DNA of 64,000 bases from JAJDXW01 sp965202895 (GCA_965202895.1 OZ241901.1:3844001-3908000); one strand, 5' to 3'; positions 34,335-43,360 are shown, counted from the stretch's first letter. Translations and numbers: made by a program. The notes: generated by a model not told the origin, from the letters alone.

Positions 34335-34508
34335 TCAGCTCCGGTCGCCGGCGCGGTCCCGGCTCCGGGCCGGAAACCGATCCCGCAGCGCGAGATGAAT
34401 CGGCACGTAGAGGGCCAGCGCCGCCAGCGACCAGACCGCGTGCCCGGTGAGCTGGTAGACGGCGTAGGCGATCAGGGCGCCGATCGCTCCATGGACGACG
34501 TCGCGCAT
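34335..34508 (-). CDS. 57-aa membrane protein, two helices
   Basis: Starting at the ATG at 34508, MRDVVHGAIGALIAYAVYQL and VWSLAALALYVPIHLAL form two hydrophobic helices, followed by a basic tail (RDRFPARSRDRAGDRS). It is probably co-transcribed with the 29-aa peptide gene. A longer reading frame upstream runs through a family A element and is artefactual. The function is unknown. Confidence 0.5.
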   Translation of the reverse strand: MRDVVHGAIGALIAYAVYQLTGHAVWSLAALALYVPIHLALRDRFPARSRDRAGDRS

Positions 34509-34559
34509 GTCCGTATTCTGCCCGATCGGGGCGGCGGTCGTCACCGGCCGGCCCGCAGG

Positions 34560-34859
34560 CTGGCATGTGCGCTGTAGGGATTTTCGCCAAACACGCCTCT
34601 CGCGAACGTTTTTGGGCACGGCGTCCTGGGAACGCGGGCGTCCCGCCCGCAAATGGGATGGCGAGGCCGCCGCCGAGCAATGCGGGCGGGACACAAGCGT
34701 TCCCAGGACGCCGTGCCCGCGCAAGAGGCTCCGTGGGGTGAAATCCGCCAGCAACCCTCTCGAACCGACCTCGAACCACGGAAAAACGCCGTCTCCGTGG
34801 GGGTAAAAGATATCTCGACCTGCCTATATATCAATAACCTACGAACAGCGCCCGGGGCT
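34560..34859 (-). mobile_element. Family A MITE-like element (copy A3)
   Basis: A 300-bp reverse copy from CTGGCATGTGCGCTGT to GCCCGGGGCT. The central hairpin pairs GGGAACGCGGGCGTCCCGCC with a right arm of the GCGGGCGGGACACAAGC type, again a mixed-arm copy. Flanking octamers do not match. It contains the AT-rich ATATATCAATAACC segment typical of the family A left end. Confidence 0.7.
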
Positions 34860-35200
34860 CCAACACCGGCCGGCCCACGGATTGCCGGCCCGAGGACCGG
34901 CCGGAGCGAATGGTCCGTCCGGTTCGGCAGCCCGCGATCCGTCCGGTCCGAGTGAGGGCCGGGGAGGCGCCCTGGAACCCGGACGCGAGCGCTCGACGGA
35001 TGAGGTCCGTGGAAGCCCGCGAAGGCCGGCCGCCGCGGCGGTCGCCCGGGGGAGGAGGCGGTTCGGTTCGTGCGAGCGCACGGTCCGCCCCCGCCGAGCT
35101 CGTGCCCGGGGCAGCGGGTAGCCGCGGCTCCGGCGCCGGACCGCGGCGAGGACGGGCGGAGGGGGAGGGCGAGGGGGCGGACTTCTCGGCGACCGGACGG
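34860..35200. other. Intergenic before FNR-type gene 3' end, no gene seen
   Basis: About 340 bp of very GC-rich DNA with long shadow frames on both strands. I see no recognisable protein, repeat-family end or RNA gene. Confidence 0.5.
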
Positions 35201-35902
35201 TCAGCCGCCCGCGACCGCGGCGAGCCCGCCCGGATCCAGTATCTCGATCTTCCTCGGTCCGTCGCGCCGGATGAAGCCGGCCTGTTCGAGCGCGCGCAAC
35301 GAGCGGCTGACCGTTTCCGCCCGCAGGCCGAGCAGATCGGCGATGTCGTCCCGGGAGAAGGGGAGGTTGACGGCGCGGCCTTCCGGGTCCAGGCGCTCCC
35401 GCAGACCGGCCAGCAGGTGCGCGAGCCGTTCCTTCGGATCGAGCCGGGCGAGCGCCGCGATCATGTCGCGCAGCGCCTCCACGTGGTCGACCGCGTCGGA
35501 GCGGATGTAGCGATCCAGACAATGGCAGTCGGCCGGGTCGAACTCCGCTTCCAGGCTCGGGATCAGGCACAGGAGGAAGTCGGAGGACGTGGTGATCTCC
35601 CGTCCTCCCCGATTCCCCCCTTCCTTCGCGTGGAGCAGCTCGCCGGGGACCATGAAGTCGGTGATCGCGCGCCGTCCGTCCTCGAACGTGTTCCGCACGG
35701 AAACGGTTCCGCGCGAGACGACGGCGAGGTCCCACCTCCTCGCCCCGCCGCCGTCCTCGCCTCCCGGCGGCCACGGTGCGGCGGGTCGCACGGCTTCCCG
35801 GAACCGCTCCTGGAGCGGCTCCGGCAGGCGGCCGCAGAAGCCGCGGTCGCGCGCGGGGCAGGCCGCGCAGTGCGGAGGTCGGGACGGCTCTCCGTGTTCC
35901 AT
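35201..35902 (-). CDS. FNR-type oxygen-sensing transcriptional regulator
   Basis: A 233-aa Crp/Fnr-family regulator. N-terminal cysteines C12, C15 and C23 (HCAACPARDRGFC) plus C112 in FLLCLIPSLE give the four-cysteine arrangement of FNR, which binds an oxygen-labile [4Fe-4S] cluster; C112 aligns with E. coli C122 (ICEIP-like context). The C-terminal winged helix contains DDIADLLGLRAETVSRSLRA, whose ETVSR recognition motif specifies TTGATNNNNATCAA sites. The cyclic-AMP-type beta-roll is shortened. AAGGG lies just before the ATG at 35902. A matching site occurs upstream of narK in this window, making the nar operon a likely target. Confidence 0.88.
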   Translation of the reverse strand: MEHGEPSRPPHCAACPARDRGFCGRLPEPLQERFREAVRPAAPWPPGGEDGGGARRWDLAVVSRGTVSVRNTFEDGRRAITDFMVPGELLHAKEGGNRGGREITTSSDFLLCLIPSLEAEFDPADCHCLDRYIRSDAVDHVEALRDMIAALARLDPKERLAHLLAGLRERLDPEGRAVNLPFSRDDIADLLGLRAETVSRSLRALEQAGFIRRDGPRKIEILDPGGLAAVAGG

Positions 35903-36189
35903 CAGCCCTTCTTCGAGGTCCGGGACGCTGCGGCGATCATAACGGCCTCCGCGTCCGCGTCCGCCATGCTTCGCCGTGGCGGCTTCTCGTTCGCTGCCGC
36001 CGTCCCGCTCCCGCCGCCGGACCGGGAAGGCGCCCCGACCCCCCGGAGCGAGTGCAACGGCACGAATTCCGTCCGCGTCCCGACAGGAATCCCGTCCACG
36101 GTGAAACGACGGATCGATGCGCTACGCGACCAGGCGCCGACACGGACCGACGGGAATTCCGGAGGACGTCCCACAGGCTGTGGAGTGAG

Positions 36190-36447
36190 CCCCGCGCGCT
36201 GTTCGTAACCTCCTGATATAGAGGGTGCAGAGAGGGGGTCGAGATATTCCTTGCCCCACGGGGACGGGCTGACTCCACGGTTTCGGGGCGGTTCGTGGGT
36301 CTGGTTGGTGGATTTCACCTCATGGAGCCGCTTGCGCGGGCACGGCGTCCTGGGAACGCGGGCGGGACACAAGCGTTCCCAGGACGCCGTGCCCAAGAAC
36401 GTTCGCGAGAGGCGTGTTTGGCGAAAACCCCACCGCGCACATGCCTC
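36190..36447 (+). mobile_element. Family A MITE-like element (copy A4), internally deleted
   Basis: A 258-bp forward copy from AGCCCCGCGCGCTGTTCG to GCGCACATGCCTC. The central hairpin is shortened: TCCTGGGAACGCGGGCGGGA runs straight into CACAAGCGTTCCCAGGA without the usual inner spacer. It lies 139 bp upstream of the helicase gene, so it could influence expression of the defence island. No clear target duplication is seen. Confidence 0.7.
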
Positions 36448-36586
36448 GAAGTGGTCCGAGGGGGGGCGCGCGGACCGAGGTGCTACAGTGGCGGACCGCC
36501 GACCGGGCCGAACCCACTCGACCACCGCGGCCCAACGCCCGGAATTTCCGACCCCCCGGCGTACCAAGGGCCGACGGCAGCAGGCA

Positions 36587-39500
36587 ATGAACGGCAACCC
36601 TCCGCTATTCGAAGGGCAGGTTCTCACCGGCGAGCTCTTCGACGAGCCCATGCGGATCGAGACCATCCATGCGAACGGCCCCGGCGCATGGGATGCCGGC
36701 CTGGTCGGGGTCCGGTCGGAACGGTTCCGTCGGGTCACGCTGACGGCCGAGGACGTCGCGAGCCTCACCGTCACCGACCGGACGCTCTCCTACGACGGCG
36801 ATGCAAGGCTGCTCCGCCTCGGGCTCCAGGCGTACTCCCTCGGCATCGCCTACGAGTTCGACCCCTTCTTCGGCCTCTCCATCTCCCGCGTGGACCCTCT
36901 TCCCCACCAGCTCGAAGCGGTCTACGAACACCTCCTCAAGCTCCCCGCCGTGCGCTTCCTCCTCGCCGACGACGCCGGCGCCGGCAAGACCGTGATGGCG
37001 GGGCTTCTCGTCCGGGAGCTCAAGCTCCGGGGCCTCGCCGAACGGATCCTCGTCGTGTGCCCCGCGAACCTCGCCTTCCAGTGGCAGCGCGAGCTCAAGG
37101 AGAAGTTCGACGAGAAGTTCCTCGTCTTCAAGGGCGGCGACGTCAGGGAACAGTTCGGCGTCAACCAGTGGCTCGAGCAGAAGCAGATCGTCACGTCGCT
37201 CGACCTTGCCAAACGCGGCGACGTCCTTCCGGGACTGCGGCAAGCGCACTGGGATCTGGTGATCGTGGACGAGGCGCACCGGATGTCGGCGCGCGACGAA
37301 GCCCACAAGAGCCAGCGCTACCGGCTGGGCGAGCTGCTGCGCGACCGCGCCGATCACATCCTGCTGCTGACCGCGACGCCCCACAAGGGCGATCCGCAGA
37401 ACTTCACCCTGTTCCTCCAGCTCCTCGACCGCGATGCGTACGCGGACGTGCGCTCCATCCGGAAGGCGATGGAGCGCCAGCGGGCGCCTTTCTACCTCCG
37501 CCGGACCAAGGAGGCGATGATCCATTTCCCGGAGCGCCGGGCGGACGGCCGTTGGGCGGCCCGACCCGTGTTCACGAAGCGGATCCCGCGCACCGCGAGC
37601 TTCGCCATCGACGGCGCGGAGCTCGACCTCTACCGGGAGGTGACGCAATTCGTGAAGCGACAGAGCCGGCGCGCCGCGGAGCGGCAGGACGACCCCAGGG
37701 CGCGGGCGGTCGGGTTCCTGATGTCCCTCTACCAGCGCCGCCTCGCCTCCAGCACCTGCGCCATGCGCCGCTCGCTCGAGAAACGGGCCGAACGGCTCGA
37801 AGACGGCCTCGCCCGAGCCGAGGACCTGGTGCGCACGGCTCCGCCCGGACTGCCCGATCCGGAAGACCTCGACGAGATGGAGGACGCCGAACGCGAGAGG
37901 ATCGAACGGCAGCTCGATGCCGTCACCCTCGCCGGCAATGCGGCGCAGGTGCGCGAGGAGGTAGCCGAGCTCCGCCAGCTTGCCGCGAAGGCGAAGGAAG
38001 TCGAGGGCTCGGACGGCGAGGAGAAGCTCGGCCGGCTCGAGAAGATCATGCGCGAAGAAGGCTTCTTCGACCGCCCCGATCAACGCCTCCTCCTCTTCAC
38101 CGAGTTCACCGACACCCTCCGCTACCTGATGGGCCGGTTGGAGAGGTGGGGCTTCCGCGTCGGGTGCATCCACGGCGGGATGAAACCCGGATCTCGCGAC
38201 GAGCCGGGCACCCGGCTGTACGCGGAGCAGCGGTTCCGGGAAGGGGCCATCCAGGTGCTCATCGCCACCGAGGCGGCGGGCGAAGGGATCAACCTCCAGT
38301 GCTGCCACGTCCTGTTCAACTACGACATCCCCTGGAACCCCAACCGGCTCGAGCAGCGCATGGGGCGCATCCACCGGTACGGCCAGCGGCAGGACTGCCT
38401 CATCTTCAACTTCGTCGCCGCCAACACGATCGAGGGGCGGGTGCTCGACCGCCTGCTCGCGAAGTTGCAGGAGATCCGGGACGCCCTCGACGACGACGCG
38501 GTCTTCAACGTGGTGGGCGAGGTGCTGCCCGGCGCCCAGGTGGAACGCGTGCTGCGGGACTACTACGCGGGCAGGCTGGGCGATGCCGACCTGGAAGATC
38601 GGCTCCTGAAGGACGTGGACGAAGCGCATTTCCGCTCGATCTGCCGGACGGCGCTGGAAGGTCTCGCGTCGAAGAAGCTCGACCTCGAGATGCTCGTGGA
38701 ACGCCGGGCGCGAGCCCAGGAGCGGCGGGTCGTGCCGGAGACCATCGCGCGGTTCATGAGGGAGAGCGCCCGGGACGCGGGGCTTCCACTCGAACCGGTG
38801 GGGTCCCTGCCCCATGCCTTCGAGCCGGGACGGACCCCGGCGGCGCTGAAGGCGTTCGAACGGGAGGCAAGCGGGAAGACGGCGAGCCTCGCGGACCGCT
38901 ATCCGCGTCTGTCGACGGACCGGGAGACGGCGGAGGAGCACGACCTCGAATGGGTGACCCCGGGACACCCGTTGTTCGAGGCCCTGCGCCGATGCAGCCT
39001 CGCGCGGGGGCGGGACGCCTTCTCCAGGGGCGCCTGCTTCCATTCCCTGGAGCACGAGGCGCCAGCCCGGCTCGATTTCTACCGGGCGCGGTTCGTGGAC
39101 GGTCTCGGGCGCACCATCCACGAACGCCTCTTCACCGTGGAGCTCGTGCAGGGGAGGGCGCCGGCCCTGCGAGCCCCTGACGTCCTCGGGGACCTGAGCC
39201 CCGCGGCGACGCCCCCCGGCGTGCCGCCGCCTTCCATCGCTTCCTCGCCGGAGGAGACCCCGTGGCTCAACGAGAATGCGTTGATGCGGCTGCTCCGCGA
39301 GGTGCGGAGGGAACGGGCCGCGGAGGTCGAGCGCATCGCCGGGCACGTCGATCTCTCGTTGACCGAGGTGTTGCAACGCACCGATGAGGAGATCGGGCGG
39401 GCGAGCGTGGACGTGGAGAAGGGAGTCGCCGGAGCGGAGGGCCGGCTCGTGCAGGCCGAGGCCCGGCACTCCGAGGTTCTGGCGCGGCGCGAGAGGCGCC

Positions 39501-40060
39501 GCAAGGAGCTCGGGCAACAGCGCGCGGTCACCCTGCAGGGCGTCGAACGGATGGCGAGCGCCTTGGTGCTGCCCCACCCCGAACGCGGGTCCGAGGACGT
39601 GCGGCGCCTGAAGCCGAACCCCGAGACCGAGACGACGGCGATGGAGGTCGTCATGGAGTACGAGAGGGAGCAAGGACGGCAGGTCTACGACGTCCACAGG
39701 GAGAACCTCGGCTACGACGTGACCAGCCTCGATCTCGCGTCGGGCGAGCTGCGGCTGATCGAGGTGAAGGGGCTGGCCGCCCCGGCCGGGAGCATCCTGC
39801 TGACGCCGAACGAGCGCCGGGTGGCCGAGGATCGGCGCGACTGCTACTGGCTCTACGTGGTGACGGGCTGTGCGGCGGAGCCCGAGCTGCAGGAACCGAT
39901 CAGGGACCCCGCCCGGTTCCCGTGGCATGAGGTCAGGAAGGTGCAGCACTACCGGCTGGACGTGGATGCGATGCGCGGGGGTCGGCCCGAAGCCGGCGCC
40001 GGCCGGGGGGCGACCGATCGATCCCGCCGCGCCGGAACCACCGGAAGGGGCGCGCCATGA
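36587..40060 (+). CDS. SNF2-like helicase of Hma/DISARM type with DUF3883-like C-terminus
   Basis: An 1157-aa superfamily 2 helicase. Walker A LLADDAGAGKTVMAGLL is near residue 126, the DEAH box VIVDEAHRM near 227, motif III LLTATPHKGD near 260, and helicase C motifs FTEFTDTLRYLMGRL and TEAAGEGINLQCC...GRIHRYGQ around 505-600. The last 150 residues (MEVVMEYEREQGRQVYDVHR, GELRLIEVKGLA) resemble DUF3883, a PD-(D/E)xK-like fold of phage-defence helicases. DrmD of DISARM and the helicase of Hma systems have this build. The start is the ATG at 36587. The last codons and stop lie in a 60-bp sequence repeated later in the Uma2 array. The DUF1156 and DUF499 genes downstream complete the set. Confidence 0.9.
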   Translation: MNGNPPLFEGQVLTGELFDEPMRIETIHANGPGAWDAGLVGVRSERFRRVTLTAEDVASLTVTDRTLSYDGDARLLRLGLQAYSLGIAYEFDPFFGLSISRVDPLPHQLEAVYEHLLKLPAVRFLLADDAGAGKTVMAGLLVRELKLRGLAERILVVCPANLAFQWQRELKEKFDEKFLVFKGGDVREQFGVNQWLEQKQIVTSLDLAKRGDVLPGLRQAHWDLVIVDEAHRMSARDEAHKSQRYRLGELLRDRADHILLLTATPHKGDPQNFTLFLQLLDRDAYADVRSIRKAMERQRAPFYLRRTKEAMIHFPERRADGRWAARPVFTKRIPRTASFAIDGAELDLYREVTQFVKRQSRRAAERQDDPRARAVGFLMSLYQRRLASSTCAMRRSLEKRAERLEDGLARAEDLVRTAPPGLPDPEDLDEMEDAERERIERQLDAVTLAGNAAQVREEVAELRQLAAKAKEVEGSDGEEKLGRLEKIMREEGFFDRPDQRLLLFTEFTDTLRYLMGRLERWGFRVGCIHGGMKPGSRDEPGTRLYAEQRFREGAIQVLIATEAAGEGINLQCCHVLFNYDIPWNPNRLEQRMGRIHRYGQRQDCLIFNFVAANTIEGRVLDRLLAKLQEIRDALDDDAVFNVVGEVLPGAQVERVLRDYYAGRLGDADLEDRLLKDVDEAHFRSICRTALEGLASKKLDLEMLVERRARAQERRVVPETIARFMRESARDAGLPLEPVGSLPHAFEPGRTPAALKAFEREASGKTASLADRYPRLSTDRETAEEHDLEWVTPGHPLFEALRRCSLARGRDAFSRGACFHSLEHEAPARLDFYRARFVDGLGRTIHERLFTVELVQGRAPALRAPDVLGDLSPAATPPGVPPPSIASSPEETPWLNENALMRLLREVRRERAAEVERIAGHVDLSLTEVLQRTDEEIGRASVDVEKGVAGAEGRLVQAEARHSEVLARRERRRKELGQQRAVTLQGVERMASALVLPHPERGSEDVRRLKPNPETETTAMEVVMEYEREQGRQVYDVHRENLGYDVTSLDLASGELRLIEVKGLAAPAGSILLTPNERRVAEDRRDCYWLYVVTGCAAEPELQEPIRDPARFPWHEVRKVQHYRLDVDAMRGGRPEAGAGRGATDRSRRAGTTGRGAP

Positions 40061-40097
40061 ACCAAGCGCCTGAGCCCGCACGTGTGCGTTCCATCGC

Positions 40098-40356
40098 CAG
40101 GATCGTTTCACGCTGCGGAATCGGTTCGCGGGGGTGAACCCGGTTCGGTCGAATCGGAGCGGCGAAGGTCCGGGGAACGGCGCCTCCCACGGATGCGGGC
40201 GTCCTCCGAACGCTTGTGTCCCGCCCGCAAATGGGGCGGCAAGACCGCCGCCGATCGATGCGGGCGAGACACAAGCGTCCGGAGGACGCGCCGTTCCCAG
40301 GAAGAGCGGTGGGTATCGATGCCTGGCCGCGAGTCGGTCGGCGTGAAAGGGCCTTG
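40098..40356. mobile_element. Family B MITE-like element (copy B4) with clear target duplication
   Basis: The ends CAGGATCGTTTCACGC and GCGTGAAAGGGCCTTG are inverted. GTTCCATCGC occurs immediately before (40088-40097) and after (40357-40366). The paralogous sequence upstream of Uma2 copy 3 (about 42472-42484) reads GTGTGCGTTCCATCGCGCGG without any insert, so it serves as an empty site. This fixes the element boundaries to within 1-2 bp. Confidence 0.85.
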
Positions 40357-40400
40357 GTTCCATCGCGCGACGGGGCGCCTCTGCGGTGCGGTGTAAGGCG

Positions 40401-40406
40401 TATGAT
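40401..40406 (+). promoter_or_regulatory. Candidate -10 element, Uma2 copy 1
   Basis: TATGAT in the conserved leader GCGGTGTAAGGCGTATGATG, 35 bp before the start codon. The same leader precedes all four Uma2 copies. The -35 region here (CCTCTGCGG) is weak. Confidence 0.45.
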
Positions 40407-40441
40407 GGCGGGGGTCCGTTTCCCACCGGGACACACTCGCC

Positions 40442-41188
40442 ATGAGCGCCCCCGCCACCATGCACACCGGCCCCCTCGGCTCCACCATCCACGTCCTCCG
40501 CGCCGACGCCGACACCATCGCCGAGCTCGCCGCCATCGACTGGAACCGCTGCTTCCGCCGGGTCTGCCTCGATCCGGTGCGCGGGATCATCACCCTGATG
40601 GCGCCTTCGTTCCGCCACGAAGACCTGTCTGAAATCATCGGCAACGTCGTGGACGATGTGGGGGACGCCATCACCAGCGCCACGAAGGGGATCCGCAGCA
40701 CCCGGCTTCGCGGGCGGGGCGAGCCGCCCGGCACGGGGATGGAGCCCGACTGCGCGTTCTACGTCGGCGAGCGCGCCAGAGGCTTTTACGTGGCCCGCGC
40801 CGAAGGGGAGGCGGCAGCCGACGCCTTCGTCGAGCGCACTGCGCCCGACTTGGTGGTGGAGGTCGAGATCACGCACGCCGACGAGGGAAAGGCCGAGCGC
40901 TACGGCCAGATGGGGGTGCGGGAGCTGTGGCGGCTGCATGGGCGCAGAGGGACGAGGGAGCTGCGGGCGGACTTTCTGGCCCTGGGTCCCGGGAGGGCGC
41001 CGCGCCGGCTCGGCGCCTCGGTGGTGCTGGAAGGGCTGACCCCGGATGACGTCTGCGAGGCGGTGGAAGAGGTCGGGGCCGGCGAGACCCGCCGCCAACG
41101 GGCGGAGGCGGTGGCCCGCATCGTGCGCCGTCGGCGGCAGGCGAGCGCGCGGGTGCGGGAGGAGGCGGCGGCGTACTCCGTCCACTGA
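40442..41188 (+). CDS. Uma2-family (DUF820) restriction endonuclease-fold protein, copy 1
   Basis: A 248-aa protein of the Uma2/DUF820 group, a branch of the PD-(D/E)xK nuclease superfamily. The catalytic set is visible: the acidic residue in GMEPDCAFYVG, then PDLVVEVEITHADEGKAERY with E-x-E and a downstream lysine, followed by VRELWRLHG. The N-terminal 60 residues (HTGPLGSTIHVLRADADTIA) are almost identical in all four copies. Biological roles of Uma2 proteins are poorly known; they are often multicopy and near mobile elements. This copy follows the helicase after a family B insertion and has its own TATGAT leader. The C-terminus ends AAAYSVH in all four. Confidence 0.85.
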   Translation: MSAPATMHTGPLGSTIHVLRADADTIAELAAIDWNRCFRRVCLDPVRGIITLMAPSFRHEDLSEIIGNVVDDVGDAITSATKGIRSTRLRGRGEPPGTGMEPDCAFYVGERARGFYVARAEGEAAADAFVERTAPDLVVEVEITHADEGKAERYGQMGVRELWRLHGRRGTRELRADFLALGPGRAPRRLGASVVLEGLTPDDVCEAVEEVGAGETRRQRAEAVARIVRRRRQASARVREEAAAYSVH

Positions 41189-41252
41189 GGCGAGCGCGAG
41201 CCGCCGATCCTGCGAAGAAGACGGCGCCGGAAGGGGCGCGCCACGAAGAAAA

Positions 41253-41572
41253 CGCCCCGGGCGCTGTTTGCAACCTCTTGATATAGCGGGTGGAGGTCGG
41301 GGGTCGAGATATTTTTTACCCTACGGGGACGGGCTGACTCCACGGTTTCGGGGCGGTTCGTGGGTCTGGTTAGCGGATTTCACCTCACGGAGCCGCTTGC
41401 GCGGGCACGGCGTCCTGGGAACGCTTGTGTCCCGCCCGCATTTTCTTCCGGGCGTATCGCTCTCGTGCGGGCGGGACACCCGCGTCTGGAAGACGCGCCG
41501 TTCCCAGGACGCCGTGCCCAAGAACGTTCGCGAGAGGCGTGTTTGGCGAAAGCCCCACAGCGCACATGCCTC
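41253..41572 (+). mobile_element. Family A MITE-like element (copy A5)
   Basis: A 320-bp forward copy between Uma2 copies 1 and 2. It has the same flanks as A6 (left GGAAGGGGCGCGCCA, right ATCGCACGGCGG), so both derive from one insertion that was copied with the gene. The inner spacer differs from other family A copies (TTTTCTTCCGGGCGTATCGC). Confidence 0.75.
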
Positions 41573-41609
41573 ATCGCACGGCGGGGCCTACGCGGTGCGG
41601 TGGAAGGCG

Positions 41610-41615
41610 TATGAT
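41610..41615 (+). promoter_or_regulatory. Candidate -10 element, Uma2 copy 2
   Basis: TATGAT within the conserved GCGGTGGAAGGCGTATGATG leader, 33 bp before the start codon. Confidence 0.45.
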
Positions 41616-41648
41616 GGGGGGTCCGCTTCCCACCGGGACACACTCGCC

Positions 41649-42389
41649 ATGAACGCCCCCGCCACCATGCACACCGGCCCCCTCGGCTCCACCATCCACG
41701 TCCTCCACGCCGACGCCGGCACCATCGCCGAGCTGGCCGCCATCGACTGGAACCGCTGTTTCCGCCGGGTCTGCCTCGACCCGGTGCGCGGGATCATCAC
41801 CCTGATGGCGCCTTCGTTCCGCCACGACGATCTGGCCAGGATCCTGGACGATATCGTGGACATTGCCGGGAGTGCGACCGCCGGCGTATCGAAGGGGATC
41901 CGCAGCACCCGGCTTCGGGGACGGGGCGAGCCGCCCGGCACGGGGATGGAGCCCGATTGCGCGTTCTACGTCGGCGAGCGCGCCAGAGGCTTCTACGCGG
42001 CCCGCGCCGAAGGGGAGGCGGCCGCCTTCGTCGAACGGACCGCGCCCGACCTGGTGGTGGAGGTCGAGATCACGCACGCCGACGAGGGCAAGGCCGAACG
42101 CTACGGTGAGATGGGGGTGCGGGAGCTGTGGCGGCTGCATGGCCGCAAGGAGACGAGGGAGCTGCGGGCGGACTTCCTCGCCCTGGGTCCCGGGAGCGCG
42201 CCGCGCCGGCTCGACACCTCGGTGGTGCTGGAGGGGCTGACCCCGGATGACGTCTGCGAGGCGGTGGAAGAGGTCGGGGCCGGCCAGACCCACAGCCAAC
42301 GGGCGGAGGCGGTGGCCCGCATCGTGCGCCGTCGGCGGCAGGCGAGCGCGCGGGTGCGGGAGGAGGCGGCGGCGTACTCCGTCCACTGA
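41649..42389 (+). CDS. Uma2-family endonuclease-fold protein, copy 2
   Basis: A 246-aa paralogue of copy 1. It keeps GMEPDCAFYVG and PDLVVEVEITHADEGKAERY, so the nuclease-type core is intact. It differs most around residues 58-80 (HDDLARILDDIVDIAGSATA against HEDLSEIIGNVVDDVGDAIT) and lacks two residues after GEAAA. The start at ATG 41649 is fixed by the conserved MNAPATMHTGPLGS. It is preceded by a family A element but is followed by copy 3 after only 166 bp without one. Confidence 0.85.
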   Translation: MNAPATMHTGPLGSTIHVLHADAGTIAELAAIDWNRCFRRVCLDPVRGIITLMAPSFRHDDLARILDDIVDIAGSATAGVSKGIRSTRLRGRGEPPGTGMEPDCAFYVGERARGFYAARAEGEAAAFVERTAPDLVVEVEITHADEGKAERYGEMGVRELWRLHGRKETRELRADFLALGPGSAPRRLDTSVVLEGLTPDDVCEAVEEVGAGQTHSQRAEAVARIVRRRRQASARVREEAAAYSVH

Positions 42390-42494
42390 GGCGAGCGTGA
42401 GACACCGATCCTGCGAGGAAGACGGCGTCGGAAGGGGCGCGCCATGAACGAAGGGCCTGAACACGCACGTGTGCGTTCCATCGCGCGGCGGCGC

Positions 42495-42522
42495 TTGCGC
42501 GGTGCGGTGGAAGGCGTATGAT
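42495..42522 (+). promoter_or_regulatory. Candidate promoter, Uma2 copy 3
   Basis: TTGCGC (42495-42500) and TATGAT (42517-42522) are 16 bp apart, the best sigma-70-like pair of the four Uma2 leaders. The -10 is 33 bp before the start codon. Confidence 0.5.
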
Positions 42523-42555
42523 GGCGAGTGTCCGTTTCCCGCCGGGACCCCCGCC

Positions 42556-43296
42556 ATGAACGCCCCCGCCACCATGCACACCGGCCCCCTCGGCTCCACC
42601 ATCCACGTCCTCCACGCCGACGCCGGCACCATCGCCGAGCTCGCCGCCATCGACTGGAACCGCTGTTTCCGCCGGGTCTGCCTCGACCCGGTGCGCGGGA
42701 TCATCACCCTGATGGCGCCCTCCCGTCTCCATGAGGACCTGTCCGAGATTCTCGGTGACATCGTGAAAGGCGCGGGAAACGCCATCGCCACCAAGAGCAT
42801 CGGCAGCACCCGGCTTCGGGGACGGGGCGAGCCGCCCGGTACGGGGATGGAGCCCGATTGCGCGTTCTACGTCGGCGAGCGCGCCAGAGGCTACTACGCG
42901 GTCCAGGCCGAAGGGGAAGCGGCCCTGGACGCCTTCGTTGAGCGCACCGCGCCCGACCTGGTGGTCGAGGTCGAGATCACGCACGTCGATGAGAGCAAGA
43001 TCGAGCGATACGGTGAGATAGGGGTGCGGGAGCTGTGGCGGTTGCACGGGCGCAGAGGGACGAGGGAGCGGCGGGCGGATTTCCTCGCCCTGCGGGCCGG
43101 GAGGGCGCCGCGCCGGCTCGACGCCTCGATGGTGCTGGAAGGGCTGACCCCGGATGACGTCTGCGAGGCGGTGGAAGCGGTCGGGACCAGCCTGACCCAC
43201 GACCAACGGACGGAGGCGGTGGCCCGAATCGTGCGCCGTCGGCGGCAGGCGAGCGTGCGGGTGCGGGAGGAGGCGGCGGCGTACTCCGTCCACTGA
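42556..43296 (+). CDS. Uma2-family endonuclease-fold protein, copy 3
   Basis: A 246-aa paralogue. The core reads GMEPDCAFYVG and PDLVVEVEITHVDESKIERY, so the catalytic pattern is retained with the lysine in ESKIE. The variable segment at residues 56-78 reads RLHEDLSEILGDIVKGAGNA, and RGYYAVQAEGEAALDAF is unique to this copy. Its upstream region is the only one without a family A or B insertion and acts as a reference for their insertion points. Copies 3 and 4 share the HVDESKIERYGE form, so they are closest relatives. Confidence 0.85.
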   Translation: MNAPATMHTGPLGSTIHVLHADAGTIAELAAIDWNRCFRRVCLDPVRGIITLMAPSRLHEDLSEILGDIVKGAGNAIATKSIGSTRLRGRGEPPGTGMEPDCAFYVGERARGYYAVQAEGEAALDAFVERTAPDLVVEVEITHVDESKIERYGEIGVRELWRLHGRRGTRERRADFLALRAGRAPRRLDASMVLEGLTPDDVCEAVEAVGTSLTHDQRTEAVARIVRRRRQASVRVREEAAAYSVH

Positions 43297-43360
43297 AACG
43301 AGCGCGACCCGCCGGTCATGCGAAGAAGATGGCTTTGGAAGGGGCGCGCCATGAAGAAGG

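Noticed and set aside
36587..40060. Calling the locus a DISARM system outright
   Set aside because: DISARM needs DrmA, DrmB (DUF1998) and DrmC (PLD), none of which is visible. The trio found here fits the helicase-methylase-ATPase type better.
36605..41185. 1526-codon minus-strand open frame opposite the helicase and first Uma2 gene
   Set aside because: It spans a family B insertion and two unrelated genes without interruption, which fits an antisense shadow rather than a real gene.
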